A stretch of 54,540 bases of DNA from an uncultured Pelagibacteraceae bacterium (GCA_902589795.1 CACIUJ010000003.1:1-54540), one strand, 5' to 3'. Positions 8,642 to 17,270 are shown, counted from the first letter of the stretch. The notes: generated by a model from the letters alone, not told the origin. Translations and numbers: made by a program.

Positions 8642-9141
8642 ATACCTTTATTATACAAGCCCTCCAAGCGCAAACTCGCAATTTTTTTTACTTGTTTTAT
8701 AGCTTCTTCAAATTCAATTTGAGATTCCGAATTAACTCTTTTGCGGAAATTATTTAAAATTTCAATTTTACTTTTGCCTTTTATTGCTAATATAAAAGGA
8801 AAACCAAATTTTTTGTAAGTTAAATTTAGATGTTTAAATTCCTTAAATTCTTCCTCTGTACATTTATCTAAACCAACACTATTTTGTTCTTTTTTAGAGT
8901 CCGGAGTTAGAAGGGCAATTTTTGCTTTATCTGCTAAATCGGGATGAGCATTAAGAATTTCTAATTTTTTTTCTTTTGAAGATTTTTCAAAAATATTAAT
9001 CATTTTCAAAGACAATTCTTCAAAGCTGATAAATGGTTTTTGATTGTATAGTTTTTTAGCAATCCAACTTGCATTTTCAAAGATATTAGCAAAAACTTTG
9101 GTAAATTCACTTTCAGACAATTTATTAATTTTATTGATCAT
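8638..9141 (-). CDS. uraD: 2-oxo-4-hydroxy-4-carboxy-5-ureidoimidazoline (OHCU) decarboxylase
   Basis: 167 aa, all-helical family. ILNAHPDLADKA contains the catalytic His-Pro-Asp motif, and KKFGFPFILAIKGKS is the second conserved block. The enzyme converts OHCU, made by UraH from 5-hydroxyisourate, into (S)-allantoin with release of CO2. It is divergent from uraH with only 25 bp between the start codons, so the two last steps of urate-to-allantoin conversion share one control region. It is a separate protein here rather than fused to UraH as in some bacteria. Confidence 0.93.
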   Translation of the reverse strand: MINKINKLSESEFTKVFANIFENASWIAKKLYNQKPFISFEELSLKMINIFEKSSKEKKLEILNAHPDLADKAKIALLTPDSKKEQNSVGLDKCTEEEFKEFKHLNLTYKKFGFPFILAIKGKSKIEILNNFRKRVNSESQIEFEEAIKQVKKIASLRLEGLYNKGI

Positions 9142-9161
9142 ATTAATTTAGTTTATATAAT
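9134..9161 (+). promoter_or_regulatory. Predicted sigma70 promoter for uraH-xdhAB-guaD-puuD
   Basis: TTGATC (9134-9139), a 16 bp spacer and a perfect TATAAT (9156-9161). The -35 box overlaps the uraD start codon on the other strand. The -10 box ends 5 bp before the uraH ATG (9167), so transcription should begin at or within a base or two of the A of ATG, making a leaderless mRNA; there is indeed no Shine-Dalgarno before uraH. Prediction by eye only. Confidence 0.55.
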
Positions 9162-9166
9162 ATCTT

Positions 9167-9514
9167 ATGACAAAATTAACTACACATTGCCTAGATACTT
9201 ATTCCGGAAAACCGGCAAAAGGTATGCAAGTAGAGGTTTATTTTGTTTCTGAAAAAAGAGAAAAAATTAATTCCATTACGTTAAATGACAATGGTAGATC
9301 AGATACCCCACTGGTAGAAGGTTCCGATTTTAAAGAAGGTAAATATGAATTCGTATTCTTTGTAGGAAATTATTTTAAAAAAAAAACAGATTTACCTAGA
9401 ACGCCTTTTTTAACAGAAGTAGTAATTAGATTTGGAGTATCAAATCCCAAAGAACATTACCATGTACCTTTGTTAGTAAGTCCTTGGAGTTATTCTACTT
9501 ATAGAGGAAGTTAG
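9167..9514 (+). CDS. uraH: 5-hydroxyisourate hydrolase (transthyretin-like)
   Basis: 115 aa, cytosolic form without a signal peptide. It has the family start LTTHCLDTYSGKPAKGMQVEVYF with the conserved His, the middle block FFVGNYFKK and the end YHVPLLVSPWSYSTYRGS; the C-terminal YRGS tetrapeptide is the diagnostic HIU-hydrolase mark that separates it from true transthyretin. It hydrolyses 5-hydroxyisourate, the product of urate oxidation by PuuD, to OHCU. First gene of the plus-strand purine operon; its stop overlaps the xdhA GTG start by one base (TAGTG). Confidence 0.95.
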   Translation: MTKLTTHCLDTYSGKPAKGMQVEVYFVSEKREKINSITLNDNGRSDTPLVEGSDFKEGKYEFVFFVGNYFKKKTDLPRTPFLTEVVIRFGVSNPKEHYHVPLLVSPWSYSTYRGS

Positions 9515-10953
9515 TGTCCTCTGACAAAATCAATTTTATTCATTCTGGGAGAATTATAGAAATTCTAAATCCAGATCCTAATGAAACATTACTTAATTTT
9601 GTTAGAACTAAATTAAAAAAAACAGGTACCAAAGAAGGTTGTGCGGAAGGAGGATGTGGAGCATGTACGGTTGTTTTGGGAGAATTAAAAAATAGTGATA
9701 TTAGTTATACCGCTGTTAATTCTTGTATTACTTTTTTACCAACAATAGCTGGGAAACAACTTATATTAGTAGAAGATTTAATTTCAAAAGATAATTCATT
9801 ACATCCTGTCCAAGAAGCTATGGTTAAGTGTCATGGTTCCCAATGTGGTTTTTGCACTCCTGGTTTTATCATGTCTTTATTTTCCATGTTTAAAAATCAT
9901 TCAAAATTTAAAGAGGATATAATTAAAGATTCTATAGCAGGAAATTTGTGTCGCTGCACAGGATATAAGCCTATTATTAAAGCAGCCAAAAGCTTACAAA
10001 CAAAAAATAAAATTGATCATTTTGTAAAAAATAAAAAAAAAACTATTTTCTTGTTAAAAAAAATAGGAAATAAAAGTATTATCATTTATCAAAAAAATAA
10101 AAAATATTTTGCACCCCGATATATTTCAGAACTTAAGAAAATTTTAAAAAAAAATACTAATTCAAAATTACTTAGCGGTGGAACAGATTTATCCTTAGTT
10201 GTTACTAAAGAGAGAAAAGATATTGAGTCAATTATTTATATGAATTCAATAAAGGAATTAAATTACATAAAAAACAATAATAAATATATTGAAGTAGGTG
10301 CCACAACTTCTTTAAATGATTTTGAAAAATATATAGTAAAATATTATCCAGATTTTAATAAAATTCTTAAGCGTTATGGGTCAACGCAAATACGGAATGT
10401 AGCAACTCTAGCTGGGAATATAGCAACTGCATCGCCAATAGGAGATAATTTGCCTTTGTTAATGGCTTTAGATTGTCAAATAGTTTTGCAGGGTATAAAA
10501 AAGAGTAAAATTTTATCGATCAATGATTTTTTTATTGGTTATCGAAAAACTAAATTAAAAACAGGACAATTCATTCATTCTATTAGAATTCCTATTTTTA
10601 AAAAAAGTATTTTCAAAGCTTATAAAATATCCAAAAGATACGATGATGATATATCTTCTATCTGTGCTGCTTTTAATCTAATAATCGAAAATAAAAAAAT
10701 TAAAGAAATAAAAATTGCATATGGGGGAATGTCTGCCTTGCCCCAAAGAGCAACTTATTGTGAAAAAGTACTTTTAAATTCTTTAATTACGATGGATGTA
10801 ATTAATAAAGCGAAAAATGCTTTAGAAAAGGATTTTTCACCAATTAGCGATATGAGAGCAAGTGGTAGTTATAGAAAGGTAGTTGCGAAAAATTTATTAG
10901 AAAAATGCTTTTTAGAAATAAATACAAAAAAATTAATTGGAATATATAGTTAA
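9514..10953 (+). CDS. xdhA: Xanthine dehydrogenase small subunit ([2Fe-2S] and FAD domains)
   Basis: 479 aa, close to Rhodobacter XdhA. N-terminal plant-type [2Fe-2S] domain: EGCAEGGCGACTVVLGEL. Second [2Fe-2S] domain: GSQCGFCTPGF and GNLCRCTGYKPI. The FAD domain follows with LLSGGTDLSLVV and IRNVATLAGNIATASPIGD, and a CO-dehydrogenase-flavoprotein-type C-terminal domain. It carries electrons from the molybdenum centre of XdhB to NAD+. The GTG start is preceded by AGAGGAAG within the end of uraH and gives the full ferredoxin fold, so it is well supported. xdhB follows directly after the stop. Confidence 0.95.
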   Translation: MSSDKINFIHSGRIIEILNPDPNETLLNFVRTKLKKTGTKEGCAEGGCGACTVVLGELKNSDISYTAVNSCITFLPTIAGKQLILVEDLISKDNSLHPVQEAMVKCHGSQCGFCTPGFIMSLFSMFKNHSKFKEDIIKDSIAGNLCRCTGYKPIIKAAKSLQTKNKIDHFVKNKKKTIFLLKKIGNKSIIIYQKNKKYFAPRYISELKKILKKNTNSKLLSGGTDLSLVVTKERKDIESIIYMNSIKELNYIKNNNKYIEVGATTSLNDFEKYIVKYYPDFNKILKRYGSTQIRNVATLAGNIATASPIGDNLPLLMALDCQIVLQGIKKSKILSINDFFIGYRKTKLKTGQFIHSIRIPIFKKSIFKAYKISKRYDDDISSICAAFNLIIENKKIKEIKIAYGGMSALPQRATYCEKVLLNSLITMDVINKAKNALEKDFSPISDMRASGSYRKVVAKNLLEKCFLEINTKKLIGIYS

Positions 10954-13254
10954 ATGAAAAGAGAAAATTTTATAAGCGAAGAAAGACCTCACGAAAGTAG
11001 CATAAAACATGTTAGTGGGAATGCTTACTATACTGATGATATTTTAGAGCCACCAGGCACTTTATATGGTGCAATTGGGTGGAGCAAAAGAGCTCATGCT
11101 ATAATTAAAAAAATAAATCTTGAAGAAGTGGAAAAAAGCGAAGGTGTTATTTCAGTAATTACTTCAAAAGATATACCTGGTCGAAACGATGTAGGACCTG
11201 TGTATGATGGAGATCCTATTTTTCCTAAAAAAGCCGAGTATTTTGGTCAACCCCTTTTTGCGGTTGCAGCAACATCAACTGAACTTGCTAGAAAGGCAGT
11301 TTTGAAGGCTAAAATTTCTTACAAATCTTTAAAAGTTACCAATAGCATTCAAGAGGCGTTAAAAAAGAAATTATTTGTTTTAAAGGAAAGTAAAATTAAA
11401 AAAGGAGAACCTATTAAGAAAATTAATGAAGCTCCATTTAAATTAAAAGGAAATTTTACCACAGGAAGCCAAGAACATTTTGCACTTGAGGGTCATGTAG
11501 CATTTACAATCCCAGGAGAAGATAATGACTATAAAGTTTATTCTTCTACTCAACACCCGAGTGAGACGCAGCAAATTATAGCAAAGATGCTTAATCAGAA
11601 AAGTAATACAATTACTGTCGAAGTCAGAAGAATCGGTGGAGGTTTTGGAGGTAAAGAAACTCAATCTTTCATATTTGCAGCAATTTGTACATTGCTATCA
11701 AAAAAAACTAAACGTCCAGTAAAACTTAGAGTAGACAGAGACGATGAAATAATTATTACAGGAAAGAGACATGACTTTTACTCTGAGTATGAAGTAGGTT
11801 TTGATGAATTAGGAGTTATACAAGGGTTAAATATTAAACTAGCTTCAAAATGTGGAATTTCTCCAGATTTATCTGGAGCTATAAATCAAAGAGCTCTTTT
11901 ACACATTGATAACGCATACTATCTTGAAAATATACTAGTAGAAAATTATTTATGTAAAACAAACACAGCTTCCAATACAGCATTTCGAGGTTTTGGAGGA
12001 AATCAAGGAATGATGGTTATAGAAAATATTATTGATAACATAGCAGGATCATTAAAAAAAGATTCCTCAGAAATAAGAAGAAGAAATTTTTACCAAAATT
12101 TTAAAAAAAATATTACCCATTATGGGATGAAAATAGAAGATAACGTGCTTCATGATATTTTTGATAAATTAATAAAAACGTCAAATTATAAGAGGCGCAG
12201 ACAAGAAATAAAAAAATTTAATTCTATTAATAAGTATTTAAAGAAAGGTATTGCAATAACTCCTGTAAAATTTGGAATAAGCTTTACAACCATCCATCTT
12301 AATCAAGCAGGTGCATTAGTTCACATTTATTGTAATGATGGAAGTTGTCATATTAATACAGGTGCTATTGAAATGGGACAAGGAACGTATACTAAAATAG
12401 CACAATTGGCTGCAGCAGAATTGGGTTTACCACTTAATAAAATTAAAGTTTCGGCTACTAGAACTGATAAAGTTCCAAATACATCAGCTTCGGCAGCTAG
12501 CTCTACTACAGATCTTAACGGAGCTGCCATGCTTGATGCTATTGCAAAAATAAAAAGGAATCTTTTTTTATTTGTTAAGCGCAAGTATAAAATTAAAAAT
12601 GGAGAAGCTGTTTATGAAAATGGATCTGTTAAGTTTAAAGGAAAATCAATTAAGTTTAATAAATTAATTAAAGAGGCTTATTTAAATAGAATTTCATTAT
12701 CTTCCTCAGGTTTTTATTCAACTCCAAAAATTCGTTTTAATAAAGAAAAGTTTCATGGACGACCGTTTTTATATTTTTGTTATGGGGCAGCAGTTTCGGA
12801 GGTAATAATAGATACCTTAACTGGTGAAAATAAAGTTTTAAGAGTGGATATATTACACGATGCAGGAAAGGCTATTAATCCTGCTATTGAACTTGGCCAA
12901 ATTGAAGGTGGCTTTTTGCAGGGTGCAGGATGGTTAACTATGGAAGAAGTTAAATGGAAAACAAATGGTCAAATTACAACGTATTCACCTTCTACTTATA
13001 AAATACCAGCAGTTAGTGATATGCCTGAAAAGTTTAATGTGGAAATTTTTAAAGATGGAAAAAATAAAGAAAATGTAGTGAATAAATCAAAAACTACAGG
13101 CGAACCACCTCTAATGAATGCTATGTCAGTATTCTTTGCTATTAAAGATGCTATTTCATCTATTGGTGATTACGATATAAGACCAATTATTGATGCACCA
13201 GCTACACCAGAAAAAATACTTATGAGCATAAATAAATTGAAAGCAAAATTATGA
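10954..13254 (+). CDS. xdhB: Xanthine dehydrogenase large subunit (molybdopterin-binding)
   Basis: 766 aa, the usual length. HVSGNAYYTDDILEPPGTLYG opens the ald_Xan_dh_C domain; the Mo-binding domain shows RRIGGGFGGKETQ, AFRGFGGNQGMMVIE (substrate-binding Arg region), IEMGQGTYTKIAQLAAAELG and the catalytic Glu motif TGEPPLMNAM. It hydroxylates hypoxanthine to xanthine and xanthine to urate. Its partner is XdhA just upstream, with no gap between stop and start. XdhC, the chaperone that inserts sulfurated cofactor in many bacteria, is not in this window. Its stop overlaps the guaD start (ATGA). Confidence 0.95.
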   Translation: MKRENFISEERPHESSIKHVSGNAYYTDDILEPPGTLYGAIGWSKRAHAIIKKINLEEVEKSEGVISVITSKDIPGRNDVGPVYDGDPIFPKKAEYFGQPLFAVAATSTELARKAVLKAKISYKSLKVTNSIQEALKKKLFVLKESKIKKGEPIKKINEAPFKLKGNFTTGSQEHFALEGHVAFTIPGEDNDYKVYSSTQHPSETQQIIAKMLNQKSNTITVEVRRIGGGFGGKETQSFIFAAICTLLSKKTKRPVKLRVDRDDEIIITGKRHDFYSEYEVGFDELGVIQGLNIKLASKCGISPDLSGAINQRALLHIDNAYYLENILVENYLCKTNTASNTAFRGFGGNQGMMVIENIIDNIAGSLKKDSSEIRRRNFYQNFKKNITHYGMKIEDNVLHDIFDKLIKTSNYKRRRQEIKKFNSINKYLKKGIAITPVKFGISFTTIHLNQAGALVHIYCNDGSCHINTGAIEMGQGTYTKIAQLAAAELGLPLNKIKVSATRTDKVPNTSASAASSTTDLNGAAMLDAIAKIKRNLFLFVKRKYKIKNGEAVYENGSVKFKGKSIKFNKLIKEAYLNRISLSSSGFYSTPKIRFNKEKFHGRPFLYFCYGAAVSEVIIDTLTGENKVLRVDILHDAGKAINPAIELGQIEGGFLQGAGWLTMEEVKWKTNGQITTYSPSTYKIPAVSDMPEKFNVEIFKDGKNKENVVNKSKTTGEPPLMNAMSVFFAIKDAISSIGDYDIRPIIDAPATPEKILMSINKLKAKL

Positions 13255-13715
13255 ATAATGAATTTATGAAAAGAGCCATAGAGCTTTCAATCGAAAATAT
13301 TAATAAAGGCGGAGGACCTTTTGGATGTGTTATTATTAAAGATAATAAAATTATAGCAGAGGGTTCAAATAAAGTTACACCCACCAAAGACCCAACAGCG
13401 CATGGCGAAATCGTTGCTATACGTGCAGCATGCAAAAAATTAGATAATTTCAATCTAAAGGGATGTGAACTCTATTCTACATGCGAGCCATGTCCTATGT
13501 GTCTATCTGCAATTTATTGGGCGAGAATTGATAAAATATATTATGCGAACACCAGGGAAGATGCTAAAAAAATTGATTTTGACGATTCATTAATTTATTC
13601 AGAATTTAGTAAAAATATTGATGAAAGAAAAATTCCCATGATTCAAATCATGAGAAACGAAGCTTTAAAAGCTTTCGAGTTGTGGGATAAAAAAACAGAC
13701 AAGGTTAAATATTAA
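13251..13715 (+). CDS. guaD: Guanine deaminase (cytidine-deaminase fold)
   Basis: 154 aa. Zinc site: H51 and catalytic E53 in DPTAHGEIVAIRAAC, plus the cysteines of CEPCPMCLSAIYWARI. The pattern DPTAH, the FDDSLIYSE stretch and the C-terminal KVKY match the Bacillus subtilis GuaD group; in that enzyme a C-terminal Tyr reaches the partner active site of the domain-swapped dimer. It deaminates guanine to xanthine, the substrate of XdhAB. HGE replaces the more usual HAE, a mild change. The 4 bp overlap with xdhB and the abutting puuD start indicate translational coupling. Confidence 0.92.
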   Translation: MNNEFMKRAIELSIENINKGGGPFGCVIIKDNKIIAEGSNKVTPTKDPTAHGEIVAIRAACKKLDNFNLKGCELYSTCEPCPMCLSAIYWARIDKIYYANTREDAKKIDFDDSLIYSEFSKNIDERKIPMIQIMRNEALKAFELWDKKTDKVKY

Positions 13716-14558
13716 ATGGAATTTTTACCTGATATTTCTAAATGGATACAGGCTCTGCTAAGATGGGGCCATGTTTTTTTTGCCATACTATGGGTGGGGA
13801 CATCATTCACTTTCAATTATTTGGATAATAAATTGCCAAAAAATTTAAAAAACGATGATATTGAGGCAAGCGGAATATTACAACATAGTGGTTATTATTA
13901 TAAACTTACAAGATATCATGGAGCACCTAATGAAATTCCAAAAAATGTAATTATTTGGAAATATACATCTTATCTAACTTTTTTATCCGGCCTAGCTTTA
14001 TTGATAATGATTTATTATATGAATGCGGGTATTCTGATGATTGATAAAAGAGTAAACGAAGATATTACTCCTCTATTAGCAATATTAATTTCAATTGGTT
14101 CTATAGTAGTTTCATGGATAATTTACGATCTTATTTGTAAATCTAGATTAATAAATTATAAAATTATTTTTCTGTTTCTATTGTTAATTATCGGTACAAT
14201 AATTTCATTTATCTTGACCAAAATTTATGGCGCACGATTTGCTTTTCTACAATCCGGTATTATTTTGGGAAGTATAATGACCTTTAATGTTTTTCATGTT
14301 ATAGCCCCTAACGGAAGAAAAATTGCATATGCAGCATTAAATAAAAAAAAATTTGATTTAAATCTATCAGTACAGGCAAAGATCAGGTCAGTTCACAATA
14401 ATATTATTACACTATTAGTTTTATTTATCATGTTAAGTGGCCACTATTCTTTTGTTTGGTCAAACAAGTACAACTGGCTGATTCTTTCAATTTTAGCAAT
14501 AATTTTTATCTCTATTCAATGTTATGTTAATCGAAAGAACAAAAAAGAAAGTAATTAA
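13716..14558 (+). CDS. puuD: Urate hydroxylase PuuD, membrane domain only (no cytochrome c domain)
   Basis: 280 aa with about eight membrane helices, matching the Urate_ox_N domain: LRWGHVFFAILWVGTSFTFNYLDNKLP, then YYYKLTRYHGAPNEIPKNVIIWKY, FNVFHVIAPNGRKIAY and SVHNNIITLLVLFIMLSGHYSF. Conserved His residues in these blocks are retained. In the described family this domain is followed by a C-terminal cytochrome c with CxxCH; here the protein ends after a last membrane helix and no CxxCH is present. It would oxidise urate to 5-hydroxyisourate in the inner membrane, with electrons going to an unknown partner. Starts directly after the guaD stop (TAAATG). Confidence 0.88.
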   Translation: MEFLPDISKWIQALLRWGHVFFAILWVGTSFTFNYLDNKLPKNLKNDDIEASGILQHSGYYYKLTRYHGAPNEIPKNVIIWKYTSYLTFLSGLALLIMIYYMNAGILMIDKRVNEDITPLLAILISIGSIVVSWIIYDLICKSRLINYKIIFLFLLLIIGTIISFILTKIYGARFAFLQSGIILGSIMTFNVFHVIAPNGRKIAYAALNKKKFDLNLSVQAKIRSVHNNIITLLVLFIMLSGHYSFVWSNKYNWLILSILAIIFISIQCYVNRKNKKESN

Positions 14559-14845
14559 ATTCCTTCTATAATTTGTAAATTCCTTTTTGCTGATCCTTTT
14601 AAAATATTATGAGCTTCTTGGTACTCGTCAGAATTGTAGCATTTTTTTGCATCTTTGAAAGTTGGGAATTCAACTATTACTGTTCTAGGTGATTGATTTC
14701 CTTCAAGAGTTATATTCTTTCCTCCTCTTACGATAAATTTTCCTGAGTATTTGTCAATTGCAGAAGTGGCTTTAACAGCATATTTTTTTAAATTTTCTAC
14801 ATTTTCAATTTTTTCATACACAGCTATCCAAATACCTTTAGTCAT
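14555..14845 (-). CDS. DUF1330 domain protein
   Basis: 96 aa. The pattern KGIWIAVYEKIENVENLKKYAVKATSAIDKYSGKFIVRGGK, then PRTVIVEFPTFKDAKKCYNSDEYQEA is the small ferredoxin-like dimeric alpha/beta (ABM-like) fold of DUF1330. The biochemical role is not known for the family. It lies tail-to-tail with puuD (4 bp overlap of 3' ends) and head-to-head with the phosphoribosyltransferase gene, inside the purine island, but I cannot tie it to purine chemistry. A good Shine-Dalgarno (AAGGAGAAA) precedes the start. Confidence 0.8.
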   Translation of the reverse strand: MTKGIWIAVYEKIENVENLKKYAVKATSAIDKYSGKFIVRGGKNITLEGNQSPRTVIVEFPTFKDAKKCYNSDEYQEAHNILKGSAKRNLQIIEGI

Positions 14846-14897
14846 AAATTTTCTCCTTTTTAATTAAGTTTTTTTTTACTATGATAGCAGAATTAAT

Positions 14898-15422
14898 ATG
14901 TCAGAAAAATTAATTGTTTCATGGGACGAATATAATAAGACTGTAGAAAAACTAGCTATCATGATTCATGATAGTGGTTATAAACCGGATTTATTGGTTG
15001 GCATAATGCGTGGCGGAGCACCAATGATAGATTTGTTAAGCAGAGTTTTTAAACTAAAGTGCGCTTATCTTGCAGTAGAGTCTTATAGCGGAAAGGGTGT
15101 GGAAGATGAACAAGGCGATATAGTCTTTTCTCGTGAAATGAGTTCTATTGCAAAAAATATGGGTGGAAAAATACTATTATGTGACGATCTTTCTGATACA
15201 GGAATTACCCTAAAAAAAAGTGTTGATTGGTTACGAAGTTATGAGCCAATAAAAGATAAGATTAAAGATATAAAAACTGCAACTTTGTGGAAAAAAAAGA
15301 AATCGACTTTTGATCCAGATTACTGCGCAGTTAAATTAAAAGATAATCCTTGGATAGTTCAACCGTTTGAGCATTACGAAGAAATAAGAATTGAAGATAT
15401 AAAAAAGAAACATTCCCAATAA
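14898..15422 (+). CDS. Purine phosphoribosyltransferase (hypoxanthine/xanthine type)
   Basis: 174 aa. The type I PRTase PRPP-binding motif is ILLCDDLSDTGITL, preceded by PDLLVGIMRGGAPMIDLLSRVF, which forms the first beta-strand and loop of the fold. The overall pattern resembles the COG2236 group of hypoxanthine/xanthine-guanine enzymes rather than adenine PRTase. It would make IMP, XMP or GMP from free bases and PRPP, the salvage route that competes with the degradation genes next door. Base specificity cannot be assigned by eye. Monocistronic, ending in a strong terminator. Confidence 0.8.
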   Translation: MSEKLIVSWDEYNKTVEKLAIMIHDSGYKPDLLVGIMRGGAPMIDLLSRVFKLKCAYLAVESYSGKGVEDEQGDIVFSREMSSIAKNMGGKILLCDDLSDTGITLKKSVDWLRSYEPIKDKIKDIKTATLWKKKKSTFDPDYCAVKLKDNPWIVQPFEHYEEIRIEDIKKKHSQ

Positions 15423-15455
15423 AAAAGGGCCAGAATAAATCCGGCCCTTTTTAAT
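15421..15455. terminator. Bidirectional intrinsic terminator between phosphoribosyltransferase and azgA
   Basis: AAAAAGGGCC / GGCCCTTTTT arms of 10 bp around an 11 nt loop, with A- and T-runs making it a rho-independent terminator for both convergent genes. It is one of very few GC-rich stems in the window. Confidence 0.85.
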
Positions 15456-15476
15456 ATTATAAAAATTCTTAAATTA

Positions 15477-16805
15477 TTAAGAATATATAAATAAATTTAT
15501 AGCACTTAAAACTGCAACAACCCAAATAGCAGGAGATACTCCTTGTACTTTTCCTGTGCAAATTTTAATCAATGCATAAACTACAAAGGCAACTGCTATA
15601 CCGTGGCTGATATTATAGGTAAATGCCATTGTAAGAGCTGCTAAAACTGCAGGCCCAGACTCAGCGATATCATTCCATTCAATATCTTTCAGTTGTTGTA
15701 AGAAAAGAACAGAAATAAAAATTAATACAGCTGCATCAATTTGTTTAGGTATGCTTAAAAACAGAGGTGAAAAGAATACCATTAATAAAAATAATACTCC
15801 GATCACAATTGAAGTCATGCCTGTTCTTCCGCCTTCTTTAACTCCAGCTCCAGACTCGATGTAAGAAGTTACTGTTGTTGTACCTAAAAAAGCACCTGCA
15901 ACAGTTCCTACAGAATCTGAAAGAAGTGCTTTGTCAATATCTTCAACCCTACCTTTGCTATCAACTTTTCCAGCTACGTTAGCAACCGATGTTAAGGTCC
16001 CAGCCGTATCAAAGAAATCTACAAAGAATAAAGTAAAGACAACTGATACCATCGCTCCTGAAAAAACTGCATTAAGATTAAAATCAAAAAAATGAGTTAT
16101 CGCAGGAATCTTAACAGATGCTAAAGTTGAAAAGTTTGAATAATTTGCATCCAATATTGGATCTGGAACAAAAATCCATGCAAACACGGTCCAGCCGGCC
16201 ATTGCAATTATAATTGCACCTTTAATTTTTAACTTGTCTAACACAAACATTGTGACCAGAGCAGCTAAAGCAATTAAAATTAATGGATTTTGTAAAAATC
16301 CAAAAGAAAGCTGTATCACTGTTTCATTTCCGGACGGTACGGTTAAACCCATCAAGGTGAAACCAATTAAAGCTAGAAAAAGTCCAATACCAGCTCCAAT
16401 ACCAAGTTTTAAACTTTTTGGAATTGAGTTAATGATCCATGCTCTAACAGGTGTAACTGAAATAATAACGAACAGAATTCCAGCAACCAAAACTGCACCA
16501 AGCGCTTCTTGTGGCGTATGCCCTAAAGCACCGCAGACAAAAAATGCCACATAGGCATTAAGGCCCATGCCACAAGACAAACCAATTGGCCATGTCTTAC
16601 CATAGAAGCCCATTATGAAACAGGCAATTGCTGTTGCAAGAACTGTTGCAGTAAAAACTGATCCTGCATCAAATCCGCCAGCACTTAGAATCATAGGCTG
16701 TAAAGCCAAAATATAGGCCATCGTTAAAAAAGTTGTAACTCCAGCTCTAACTTCGGTTTTAAAGTCGGTCCCATGCTTTCTATAATTAAAATATTTATCC
16801 ATCAT
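15477..16805 (-). CDS. NCS2-family purine base permease, AzgA/PbuG-like
   Basis: 442 aa with 12-14 predicted helices. Signatures of the AzgA branch are TEVRAGVTTFLTMAYILALQP, PIGLSCGMGLNAYVAFFV, FVDFFDTAGTLTSVANVAG and TVTSYIESGAGVKEGGRTG. The branch imports adenine, guanine and hypoxanthine by proton symport, fitting supply of substrates to GuaD, XdhAB and the phosphoribosyltransferase. Exact specificity is not readable. A strong Shine-Dalgarno (TGGAGGAAA) precedes the start, and an inverted repeat TTAATA-AGGTC-TATTAA lies in its leader (16842-16858); no purine riboswitch consensus is visible there. Confidence 0.9.
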   Translation of the reverse strand: MMDKYFNYRKHGTDFKTEVRAGVTTFLTMAYILALQPMILSAGGFDAGSVFTATVLATAIACFIMGFYGKTWPIGLSCGMGLNAYVAFFVCGALGHTPQEALGAVLVAGILFVIISVTPVRAWIINSIPKSLKLGIGAGIGLFLALIGFTLMGLTVPSGNETVIQLSFGFLQNPLILIALAALVTMFVLDKLKIKGAIIIAMAGWTVFAWIFVPDPILDANYSNFSTLASVKIPAITHFFDFNLNAVFSGAMVSVVFTLFFVDFFDTAGTLTSVANVAGKVDSKGRVEDIDKALLSDSVGTVAGAFLGTTTVTSYIESGAGVKEGGRTGMTSIVIGVLFLLMVFFSPLFLSIPKQIDAAVLIFISVLFLQQLKDIEWNDIAESGPAVLAALTMAFTYNISHGIAVAFVVYALIKICTGKVQGVSPAIWVVAVLSAINLFIYS

Positions 16806-16947
16806 AAATATTTTCCTCCATAAATTGTTAATGAATGGATCTTAATAGACCTTATTAAAGAAGTCACAACCATAATAAAAAATAAAATACAACTTTCAGG
16901 TTATGTCTGTTTATAAAATTTATGATATTCTACATGAAGTTGTAAAT

Positions 16948-17241
16948 ATGAAATTATTTTTAAGTATATTGTTAGTTTTTTTTCTTTCAGCCTGTCAAAC
17001 AATTGAAAACAAATCAGAGGCGATAGGGAAGAAAGAAGTTAAAGAAATAAGTAAATTTATCCAGCAACCCGAATCAGAATTAAAAATAGTAATGGGAGAA
17101 CCTGACGAAATAAAATATGACGACAAAGGTTCAAAATTTTTTATTTATAAGAAAAAAAAATATGGAATTACTTGTGAAAGAAAATTTGAGATTGATCAAA
17201 GCAAAATGATTATAGGAGTATCGAGCAGGGGATGTTTTTAG
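16948..17241 (+). CDS. Small lipoprotein, BamE/SmpA-like in outline
   Basis: 97 aa from the chosen ATG. The ORF track starts 15 codons earlier, but MKLFLSILLVFFLSAC from 16948 is a textbook lipoprotein signal with the Cys at residue 16, so the internal start is preferred. The mature part has ISKFIQQPESELKIVMGEPDEIKYDDKGSKFFIY, resembling the GxPD plus aromatic strand pattern of small envelope lipoproteins, and two Cys (TCERKF and SRGCF) that may form a disulfide. Function unknown. Convergent with hsp20, separated by a perfect hairpin. Confidence 0.7.
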   Translation: MKLFLSILLVFFLSACQTIENKSEAIGKKEVKEISKFIQQPESELKIVMGEPDEIKYDDKGSKFFIYKKKKYGITCERKFEIDQSKMIIGVSSRGCF

Positions 17242-17245
17242 AATA

Positions 17246-17270
17246 CTTGCGGAGAGCGAATCTCCGCAAG
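17246..17270. terminator. Perfect 10 bp inverted repeat between convergent genes
   Basis: CTTGCGGAGA-GCGAA-TCTCCGCAAG. The stem is 60% GC in a roughly 30% GC genome and lies exactly between the lipoprotein and hsp20 stop codons. There is no T-run on either side, so it may end transcripts inefficiently, protect 3' ends from exonucleases, or be a binding site. Confidence 0.5.

Noticed and set aside
16806-16947. Purine riboswitch before the AzgA-like permease
   Set aside because: No TATA...ATATGG / loop kissing consensus; only a short TTAATA/TATTAA repeat and a strong SD are visible.
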